Assembly (NCBI RefSeq): GCF_002575655.3 | Contig: NC_053039.3 | Span: forward strand, 371,915,633 to 371,979,632 | DNA from: Aegilops tauschii subsp. strangulata | Taxonomy: Eukaryota; Streptophyta; Magnoliopsida; Poales; Poaceae | Direction: 5' to 3' | DNA length: 64,000 nucleotides | Shown here: positions 56,338 through 64,000 of the stretch, piece by piece | Layout: every line of letters starts with the position of its first letter | How positions within the stretch are numbered: the stretch's first letter is position 1 | Position numbers and translations under genes: made by a program | The notes under the pieces: model-generated | Told to the model about the DNA's origin: nothing | What the model saw: only the letters and a program-made list of their open reading frames with translations | The model's database searches: none

Positions 56338-57100
56338 ATAAACCAAGAATGGGATCTGGCAATAAGAGATGGTCGACACGTGTGGGTAAAGTTGTACACC
56401 CATGCATGATTAAATCTATTCTAATAGACGTGTCCGCGGTTATGTGACTACTTGGTGATCTAAGCCTAATCATAGAGAACTTCAATAGTTACTCTAAATT
56501 GCCAAGATAAATGTGATTGCTTTGAATTACTTCATCAGGATTGGACGAGGAGGAATTCATGGTTGTGTATTGTTTGGTGAATAAGATAGATGGACTCGAG
56601 TTTAGAATGCCTTCTTATCCCCGTTACAACTACTTGGTAGTTGTGTAGTCTTTAATACCCTTCCAAGTGTAAATAATGCTTCCGCAAACAAATCCACATA
56701 ACCCCCCTTTGATACTGGCTCATATGTAGATAGTTTTGATGTAAGTCTTGTGAAGTACAATTGTACTCACCTTTGCCTCCTTAATAAATGTTGCAGAGGA
56801 GGCCATTGATCCACTGGTGGCTTCAACATGGAGATCGACATCGATGAGTAGCTTGGAGGTCCTAGACAACGGTTTGGTACCTTGGGAGGGCTGTCGTATT
56901 TTCTATTACAACCTCCTAGGCTTTCATTAAACTTAGTTTGTATCAAACAATAATTTGCTTCCGTTGATACTTGTATTGTGCTGGGTCATGTGACCTGTGC
57001 TTGTATGTTTGCTCTTTAGAGCCTTTGAATAATATATGTTTGAGTCTTAGAGTTTGTGTTGTGATACCTATTGTTTCTCAACACATGGCATACATGATGT

Positions 57101-57594
57101 GTGTGTGATCATAAAGCGCACGTTGTGTGCATGGTTTTGGAATCTTTCTTATGCAATTGCTAGCGGTTGGTCAAATACAGGGTGAAGCTACTTGTTTAAC
57201 TGAGAGTTTGAGAGTCGTCTCGCCCCTACTCCAACCGTGTATTCCTTTCGTTGTTGTGTATGGCTTGGGATTGATGCTCCAGCTCAGTTAGATTGTGTGG
57301 GAACCGTAATTCCCCCGTCGAATGATGTTCCCCTAGGGATTGGGGAACCATTTGTTCCAGGCTTTCTACGAGGAGATCACATCCATGGGCCAGTCAGATA
57401 TCGAATCACTAAGAAGGTGATGCTTCTGATGTTCCACGAACATCTGGTGCCGTAAGAGACAACCGCCACACACCTGTTCTGGAGTGACATACGCTGGTTG
57501 CAACATTGAGGATCTAGCGCCATCACTGTCGCTATTCTGCAATTCCATTGCTTTAGTAACAAATATGCTACATATGAAAGAGCATTGGTATGCA
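57101..57594. other. Unassigned spacer
   Basis: No recognisable gene or repeat. The 72-codon ORF at 57237-57455 and the overlapping minus-strand ORFs have no recognisable content. It may be the continuation of the decayed LTR. Confidence 0.35.
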
Positions 57595-57725
57595 CAAGGT
57601 TGTCAGAATCGTAACCCTGAATCATAAAAAAGTAGATTCTACTAACCAAAATCATAGAATCATAGTGGCTAGTTCGGATTGTAAGTCGTAGAATGTATAA
57701 TAGAATTGTGATTTTGACAACCTTG
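57595..57725. mobile_element. MITE with CAAGGTTGTC terminal inverted repeats
   Basis: 131 bp beginning caaggttgtcagaatc and ending gattttgacaaccttg: a 16-bp terminal inverted repeat with one mismatch. The interior shows further inverse words (gattctac / gtagaat). No coding. The superfamily cannot be assigned because no clear target duplication is seen. Confidence 0.65.
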
Positions 57726-58960
57726 GGTAGATGTATGATTGTCCATCTGCCATCACAGACCGTTTTAAAGCCAAAATGTCGAGCCTTTGAATCAGTCGAA
57801 CTTTTAGTAATGGGACCAACAACGACTTTGTTTTAATATAAACAAGAACTCACTTTCCTCTTACTATTTTCTTGTCGACAAAGGCTTTAAAATGCCCTTC
57901 TAGAATCCACAGCAATGCAAAGCACTATATCTTTCTCCATATTCTTGCTTTGGAACCGGACCAATTGGTTCCCCTTTTCCCCGTGGCACGTTTTTATTCC
58001 TCCAACAACCGGTTCAAAGGACCAAACGCGTTTGGACAACTGTGTGGACACTGGATAGTCATAATATTCGTTGATGTCTCATGCCAGTGTCATTAGGGCG
58101 TCTCGTATGTACACAGAAAAAATTAGGCATGCGGTCTATTTTGCCTGGGTCCCAGCTTATGGTCGACATAAGAAATAAACATTGGCGATGCTGATGCACT
58201 TATGTGCCAGATCTTGAATGAGCATGGCCATATGCTTGTTGTCATATGTTTGTTGGGCCATCCGTCCGTTTGACTGTTCGTTCATTTGTTTATAACTCTT
58301 CTTACCAGATGAACAAGGGAATGGGGTATCATTTGGCCTTTGTCAGCACTCAGCAGGCATAAGATCTACCGAAGTAATCACTAAACAACACACTTCATGC
58401 GAAGTTAGAATAATCCTGGGGTGTGGTTCATCATCATGCAATGTCTTGTACTACAAGACATGGTAATTGTAACTTGGTAACTGCTGGTCCTGTACTCCTA
58501 CCCCTTGTGCAAGAAAAACAACTGGTCCTATTCAAATGCTAAGCCTGCTGATTTGTTTCCCATTTCCTACCCATCTTTGTCTGTATTGGCCGATGCAAGT
58601 TTAATTCCAGCATTCTGCTTTCTGGCAGAGGTCTAAAATAAATAACAGCGCAGTGAAAATTGGTAAGCCTGAACCGAGTTCGGCTCTAGAACACCCATGA
58701 GAATCATATAGTCTACTGATATGTGTTATGAGGAACTGACCAAGACAAAGTAGGTGGCACAGATCAAAATTCCCCACTAAATGATCAAAAATTAGCACAC
58801 ATCAAAATTTCCACCATAATTTATCAAATCCGCACAGGCACAGACTACGGTGTGGAGCTGCTGCTTGCGATCTATGGGAGAGGAGGGGATCATAGTTTTA
58901 CCAATGGGGTACGCTACATTCCTGGGCCAGATTGGCGATGGCCATGCCGTCTTCCTGGGT
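57726..58960. other. Spacer and 3' flank of the carrier gene
   Basis: AT-rich, no recognisable ORF. The part next to 58964 should include the 3'UTR and polyadenylation region of the minus-strand carrier gene; its limits are not visible. Confidence 0.4.
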
Positions 58961-58963
58961 CTC

Positions 58964-59935
58964 TCAGAAGTCGAAGTCTTTGAGCAGCTTCCGGACCTGC
59001 TCGAGCGTGACGAAGAGCACCACGGTGAAGGGTCCCTGTCGCGTCACCGTTGGGATGAAGCCCTTGTACAGCGCCAGCGCGCCCTCCGACCGCACCGTCT
59101 TGATGGCGCAGTCGATCGCGCCGGCGTACGGCGGCGGGGCGCCCGGCTCCACCTTCATGTTCATGATCCTCGTCTTGACCACGTCCACGGGGCTTGACGC
59201 CGCAGCGGCCACCAGGCCGGCCGTGAAGCTGGCCGCCACGTGCGTCGCCAGCCCGTCGCCGCCCGGGCCGCGCCGGGACAGGATTGCCTCCTTGGCCTGG
59301 TCGTAGGTGGCCAGCTGCGACGCCGTCACGATCATGGCGCGGTTGACCGTGAGCGACGACCCGCGCCAGAGCCTGCGCACGCCCTCGTCGCGCGCGATCC
59401 GGGCGATGGCGTGCGCGACGCTCCGGTAGTTCCGCCGCTCGGCCGCGGGGAGCCGCCCGTCCGCCTGCATCCGCACCATGGCCACGTCGGCCGGGTTGCC
59501 CACGGTCGCGCCGACGCCGCCGGCGACGAGCCCGGCCGCGATCTTCCGGTGCAGCGGCAGCGCGGTGCCGCCGGATTCCCGTTCCCACCTCCTCTTGATC
59601 GTGTCGTAGAGCCCCATGGACGTCGAGGAGTAGACCGCCTGCCTCAGCACGGTGGCCGACACCCCGGAGAGCAGCCCTGCGGGGCCCTCCGCGCGCAAGA
59701 TCTGCGCGCCGATGGCGATGGGCCCGGGCCTGCGCGGCGGCTGCAGGAGGTGGTCGTGGTGGTGGTGATGCTGCACGCCGGGGGGGAACACGAGCGCGAA
59801 GCGCATGGCCGGTGCCGGGGCCCGGGCCGCCTCGCCCTGTAGCTGCATGCGGACCTTGATGAGGTCGAGCGGGTGCGTCGAGCAGCCGGCGACGACGGAG
59901 GCGGCGCCGCCCTCGACGAACCCCTTCAGCCCCAT
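58964..59935 (-). CDS. DIC: Mitochondrial dicarboxylate carrier (DIC / PUMP4-6 group)
   Basis: Intronless 323-residue member of the mitochondrial carrier family, matching plant DIC proteins (also called PUMP4-6). These exchange malate, succinate, oxaloacetate and similar dicarboxylates for phosphate or sulfate across the inner mitochondrial membrane. Three repeats are visible, each with the carrier signature: PLDLIKVR (22-29), PADVAMVR (148-155; the usual K is M, a DIC-group feature) and PVDVVKTR (249-256). Six membrane helices are expected. Other group matches are MGLKGFVEGGAASVVAGCST at the start, SGVSATVLRQAVYS, ADGRLP and the C-terminal LLKDFDF. The loop after helix 1 carries five His (56-60). 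The start at 59935 gives exactly the family N-terminus. Very high GC makes long false ORFs on the other strand and in other frames. Confidence 0.95.
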   Translation of the reverse strand: MGLKGFVEGGAASVVAGCSTHPLDLIKVRMQLQGEAARAPAPAMRFALVFPPGVQHHHHHDHLLQPPRRPGPIAIGAQILRAEGPAGLLSGVSATVLRQAVYSSTSMGLYDTIKRRWERESGGTALPLHRKIAAGLVAGGVGATVGNPADVAMVRMQADGRLPAAERRNYRSVAHAIARIARDEGVRRLWRGSSLTVNRAMIVTASQLATYDQAKEAILSRRGPGGDGLATHVAASFTAGLVAAAASSPVDVVKTRIMNMKVEPGAPPPYAGAIDCAIKTVRSEGALALYKGFIPTVTRQGPFTVVLFVTLEQVRKLLKDFDF

Positions 59936-60226
59936 GTCTCCGTCTCTGGTGTCTCGTCGGTGCGGAGGGTCATGTGGCTAGGAATCTGGAAGCCCCAGCG
60001 CTCGTGGGGAGGCGGAGGCAGAGGTGGAGGCGGCCGAGGTAATGGACGGCCGGGGGAGGGGAGGGGAGGCGGGCGGGCGGGGTGCTGGGCTGGGTCTCGC
60101 AACCTAAGACTTGTGGGCCGTGCCGTTGGTAAAATGTTGGTGGAAGCTGCCAAGTGGAGACCCTAGTTGCTGCTGGCCCACGTGCGCGTGGCCAGCCCAT
60201 CGCCTTCCGCTCCATTCCTTTGGGGA

Positions 60227-60234
60227 TTTTATAC
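60227..60234 (-). promoter_or_regulatory. Putative TATA box of the carrier gene
   Basis: On the minus strand the sequence reads gtataaaa, about 295 bp upstream of the ATG, followed by a GC-rich leader. It is the only good TATA match in a sensible position; the implied 5'UTR is about 260 bp. Confidence 0.5.
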
Positions 60235-61129
60235 GATCTGTTGTATACTACAGTATTCTTTTGGCTATGTAGTTGGTGGTGATAGTGCGATAGCATTTTT
60301 GCGCCATGCCAATTGCCACTTCCACCTTCCATCTACTTTTTTTTTGCATGGAAACCTAGAGATAAGAGAGCATATTCCAAACAAAAAGATTAACTTCTTA
60401 ACAATTACTCCCTCATTCCCATTATACAGTGCGTGAAGGCTTTTGGCACGGAAATTAGCGCAACGCTAAATGCAAATTACTAAGCCATGGTTACAGAAAG
60501 TTTTCCTTCATGATATCCTTTAACAAATATGGTTGGTTGATCCACGATTAGCGATGGTTAGATTACTTCGACCGTACAAGCAAGAATATCCGGAGCTGGT
60601 TTCTAACACGCCTTAGATTTTGAGATTTTCTGAAAGAGCTTAGGTGCCTAAGATTTTGGGAAGGACGGACCAGTATATGTCTATTACAACAATGTTATTT
60701 TCTCTGTCACAAACTCTATTGGAACCAAGTAGAATTGCAACATAACTTCTCACGATTGGCAGAAATATCTGCCTCATTATAAACTATGAAAACAATTGAC
60801 TGGCTAATAAGGGAAACTGGACACTAAAGATATCACAATATATCAATCCGCTTGGTACTATAGTTTTGGAGTCAACTTAGCTTTCCTTGCACCAAAATAA
60901 TGGTAATGAAATACGTAAACTAAGATAAAATAGATGATCCTGGTTTAAAGCATTTCAAATAAAACATGACCCACTGTGAAGGCCATGCTTTCACTCATCG
61001 GAGACCGCCTAATATGTGTCATGAGATTGGAATAGTCTCAGCCGTTCTTATCGGCAAGTTTTGTTACCTCCCTAGCTCAAGTTGCTTTGGTTTACCACAA
61101 ACACCAATTTTTTTTACAGGAATTCTACT
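60235..61129. other. Intergenic, upstream of the carrier gene
   Basis: AT-rich with no supported ORF. Around 60408-60430 a single arm reading actccctcattcccattata resembles the end of a Stowaway or similar MITE, but no partner arm was found. Likely contains distal promoter sequence of the carrier gene. Confidence 0.35.
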
Positions 61130-61466
61130 AATATTGAAGTAGATTTATTAACACTCTACAGACAATACCCTCATATGTACGTATATACACTCATCCCTAC
61201 GGACGCACGCACACCTTACCTCCAATGAGCACGTCTGAGAGACTGAGCCGCCACATCATCTTGTGATTGACGAAGTTACCACACCTGCCTCCTTAGTCAA
61301 CGAAAACGTCATTTCCCATTGAACGAGCATCACCGAAAGGCCTGGAATAAATTTAGGAAAATGCGAGCACCAATGCTAAGTCTAGGACTTGAGCACCGTT
61401 GTGTTAATTTTACCACAAAAAACCTAACCATCTAAACTAGGCTCAGTTCACAATATTGAAGTAGAT
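61130..61466 (-). mobile_element. tRNA-derived SINE with perfect 15-bp target duplication
   Basis: The body is 61145-61451 (307 bp), flanked on both sides by aatattgaagtagat (61130-61144 and 61452-61466). Read on the minus strand it starts gtgaactgagcctagtttag, has an A-box-like tagatggttagg and a B-box-like gctcaagtcct (about 61384-61394), and ends agagtgttaataa. Long variable duplications and pol III-type boxes are the SINE signature. I recognise the body as a repeat common in Triticeae DNA but cannot give its family name. It would move using LINE enzymes. Confidence 0.75.
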
Positions 61467-63070
61467 AATGGGTTAAAAAATGAACATACTTTCAAGTATA
61501 TGTTTTCGATTGTGCTAGCTAGCACTCTCGCCCTAGGGGAGAAGCTAGTCACTTTTGACTAATCCTATATACTTATGAAGTTCACCCCCACTATTTGATT
61601 TATCTCAACATGCAGCATAGACACGTCAGCATCCAATTATATCCCATCATGTCACATCTCATGTAGTCCCACTCAAGCCCACCTCTTCAATTCTGACCAA
61701 ATATTTTCCCTGGAAGAAAAACTGAAGCGTTTAGGATTCCCCACTGCCCACGCGGCCTTCCTGATTAAGCCCAAACCCATCGCCTCCTTTTCCCTCTGTA
61801 CATCCTACGAGGCGTCCAGGATCCTGTCTCACTAGATCGGCAACACGCCTTGGCATGAGGGTGCCGGTCCAACCGACATGGCCAAACAGCGGAAGATCAA
61901 ATCGCATGATGCATTAGTAGGAAGGCAAGTTTAGCACATGTAATAGAACAACCAATTTTCTGGTTCATGGAAAAGAACAAACATTTCAGGAGCATAACAT
62001 CATCGAGTTCAACAAAGTCATGAGATTATAAAAACTAACCGGCCGCAGAAGTAAGGCAACATCAAGTTCAATGCAGCCATGATATTACAAAAGCTAGTTA
62101 GTTGACATTAAGTTCAGTAGTACAAGTAGGAACATTAGAGAGCAAAAGCCAACACAATGGCAGTGGATGCACTAAAACTACGAAGCCATAGTTAGGCATA
62201 CTGATAGATAGCTTTGGTTCAACTACCACCATGAGTGCCATTCCATATGAATCTGGTGTGAATAGTTCGTAATATAGATGACCACATGATGGTTTTGTAT
62301 AGAAAATACACTTGTGATTTCCTTCTAAAGCGTATGGACAGGACAGGGAGCAATAATTTCCCCTTATAATCTTGAAGGCGAGATCCTTATCTGAGTATAT
62401 GTTATTCTTTTATTCCCGCCGCCTTGACAAAGTCTGCCCAATTGGTACTGTGGCCCTCTTCTCTGTAGGAAAATATTCCAGAGCAGACATGGAAATGAGC
62501 TCCGGATGGAAAATAATTAGTGTATTTATGGGTGACATTGGCAAACATGACTTCATCTCTTAATCATGAAATACAAAAACTTTCTTGATCTGGTTATAAA
62601 ACACAATTTATCAAGAAGAGTATGCCTAGCTTTCAATTTGAGACCTCTTGAGCATATATATTAGCGGCATTAGTATGAGAATTCCACATCTTTAGGAATT
62701 GCAATGACGGTGATGCCTACAGCACATGAACTAAATTATAGTGGTAGAATAGGATCAGTGTATTTCTGTTAATAAGGAGACTATTTCTGTTAAATGTGAT
62801 AAATACTTGTTGTTAATAAATAACAGTCCTCATACTCGAAAAGAATTCTAATGTCTTCCACTAAAATTATCACTAAGAAGGCTAGGTTGAGATACAAATT
62901 TTGAAGTACACGATACAACAGAAATACAAAACATGATATGAACCACTAATTTCTGATATCGGTGGAGGACACTAATTTAGAAGATACGAGCTAAAACACA
63001 TTCACTTCTCGTTGATATAATATGCTAAGGCATAACATCTAAAACTATTACGAGGGCAAAAATATTTAAC
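61467..63070. other. Intergenic, nothing recognised
   Basis: AT-rich sequence without supported ORFs. A local imperfect duplication is visible: acatcatcgagttcaac near 61996 and acatcaagttcaatg near 62059, each followed by a related catgatattaNaaaNact phrase, about 61 bp apart. The 63-codon ORF at 62372-62563 has no recognisable features. Confidence 0.4.
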
Positions 63071-63175
63071 GGCTCCAAAAATGAATAACAAAGAGAGCAT
63101 TACTTTCCACATACCACAAAAGAAGAGCATTACTTTGCCAGACCACACAAACACACATCTTGTGATATGGTTTGG

Positions 63176-63984
63176 TTACCTAATCATCACCGGATGCCTG
63201 GAAAAAAGATTCCTGACCGTGACACCTTTTGGAGCCTTTTCATATTGTGACAACTCTTGTAGGGGACTAACAACCAACCGGAAGATAAAACCAACATAAC
63301 CACCTGCAGACAACACGTACATAAACATGGATAACTGGGACCATAATGGTGATTGAGAGGAAGTGTACATAAATAGAAGACATATTTTATCACTAAATTG
63401 CATTAAACTGTTTAGCAAAACAAAAATACATTTTGGGGCATATCCATATCGAACTCGACAGGGACAGAAGTAGTATTCAAGTGTAGAAATATGGGGCACA
63501 GGATATCTTTTTGGTCCTCGGCTGAAAAGTGCATCGAGACCAGCCAGAAAAGGGGAAAGCAAAGCAAGGGGTGGAATAAGCAGTACGACAATGGAAGCTC
63601 CATCAGATATCCAGTAGTACTGTACAAACATAAGCAAGGTACTGGTAAAAGCACCCAAAAGTATAGAATACAAATAAGCAACTACAATGTTTCTGAAATG
63701 CTAAAGCAAGGTCACAGTTAAGATAAATAGGTAACAATCATTGTTATGTACATCATCAACATTTATGTGCTTGTAGAAAGAGTCCAGTGGTTGCTTACCA
63801 CATAACCAATAGGCCTGCAATTTTGCAAGAGCAACGACATTGGGAATAAATAATCCGTTTTGTTGTCCAGTGACTTCATTGTTTCTTCGTTTATGACCCC
63901 AGCAGTCACTCTACCTGTCAATCGATTTATTGAAACTCCATAGCTTGCGCAAGGCTGATCATGAATTGCCTGCTTGGAATCCAA
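63176..63984 (-). other. Exon-like hydrophobic ORFs, unrecognised (possible gene or gene fragment)
   Basis: On the minus strand a 165-codon open stretch (63673-63176) encodes long hydrophobic segments (STLLMFVQYYWI, SIVVLLIPPLALLSPFLAGL, then after a polar stretch YVLSAGGYVGFIFRLVV) ending NLFSRHPVMIR, as in a multi-pass membrane protein. A preceding open stretch (63984-63799) ends at a donor-like gtg|gtaagc, and a tttcag acceptor lies at 63694-63693. Joining these two sites gives an in-frame TGA, so the exon structure is not solved. It may continue past the right edge of the window. I do not recognise the family. Confidence 0.25.
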
Positions 63985-64000
63985 CAGTGGAACTACAAAA

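Larger units (their letters stand above)
45511..57100 (+). repeat. Decayed Gypsy-type LTR, interrupted by two later insertions
   Basis: Starts TGTAACAACC at 45511, as in chromodomain Gypsy LTRs, and has the same architecture as 31720-34465. After the AT-rich start comes a GC-rich leader-like region (54886-55590). Then come stretches matching that LTR by eye: acgtgtccgcggttatg near 56428, compared with tagccgtgtccccggttatg near 33834, and the gaggaggccattgatccact region near 56800 typical of such LTR ends. The Copia element 46390-54880 (duplication gtttc) and a SIRE-like LTR fragment (about 55600-56337) interrupt it. The right end is uncertain. It is old, and whether solo or truncated is unresolved. 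Confidence 0.45.

Noticed and set aside
58914..59842. 200- and 224-codon ORFs overlapping the dicarboxylate carrier in other frames
   Set aside because: GC-rich shadows of the carrier gene; Arg/Gly/Pro-rich and without homology.
1..64000. Bacterial-type features such as CRISPR arrays, operons, insertion sequences and ribosome binding sites
   Set aside because: The window is plant nuclear DNA. The regular motif arrays seen (5296-5687, 14131-14290, 28598-28987) lie inside retrotransposons and lack the uniform spacer structure of CRISPR.

Overview
The window is a plant nuclear sequence, almost certainly from a large grass genome of the wheat/barley/Aegilops tribe (Triticeae). The signs are nested LTR retrotransposons with BARE/Angela-like Copia LTRs (ends reading GGAAATATGCCC), Tat-lineage and chromodomain Gypsy elements, Stowaway-type and other MITEs, very GC-rich intronless monocot genes, and very low gene density. 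I recognise only two complete host genes: a histone H2A with an SPKK tail (25465-25944, +) and a mitochondrial dicarboxylate carrier (58964-59935, -). About 33 kb of mostly transposon sequence separates them. Family assignments are from recognition, not from a search.

Layout. 1-11163: 5'-truncated Tat-lineage Gypsy element with gag-protease-RT-RNaseH-second RNaseH-integrase in one frame broken by four stop codons, then a complete antisense six-coding-exon gene with its own TATA box and 5'UTR intron, then the 3' LTR. 11164-12391: unassigned. 12397-20923: complete Copia element (minus strand, TSD agacg) with near-identical LTRs but ruined coding capacity. 20929-22336: AT-rich degenerate repeats. 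22340-25068: TIR element flanked by TTA that carries gene-like sequence and a nested solo Copia LTR (22732-24487). 25231-25944: H2A promoter and gene. 26603-27365: Stowaway-like MITE, LINE fragment and a perfect fold-back. 27760-29636: small non-autonomous LTR element (156-bp LTRs, TSD aggct). 29642-31030: AT-rich and A-rich low-complexity DNA. 31031-44446: 3' end of a Copia element whose LTR was split by a very young chromodomain Gypsy element (31720-42615, TSD gctgg) carrying an extra ORF ahead of gag, followed by a second related LTR fragment. 44900-57100: LINE fragment and a decayed Gypsy-type LTR, split by a second copy of the first Copia family (46390-54880, TSD gtttc) and by a SIRE-like LTR fragment. 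57595-57725: MITE. 58964-60234: carrier gene with promoter. 61130-61466: tRNA-like SINE with a perfect 15-bp duplication. 63176-63984: unrecognised exon-like ORFs on the minus strand.

Nesting order. The Gypsy at 31720 went into a Copia LTR, the Copia at 46390 into an old Gypsy LTR, and the solo LTR at 22732 into the TIR element. By hand-counted LTR differences the Gypsy at 31720 (about 0.4-0.5%) and the Copia at 12397 (about 0.6%) are recent, and the Copia at 46390 (about 2-3%) is older. Many stop codons across the elements look like C-to-T changes at CAG or CGA, as expected for deamination of methylated cytosine in silenced DNA.

The most unusual structures are the internal antisense transcription unit of the Tat element, the accessory ORF of the young Gypsy element (possible dsRNA-binding-like fold plus coiled coil), and the small LTR element with a GC-rich repeated interior.
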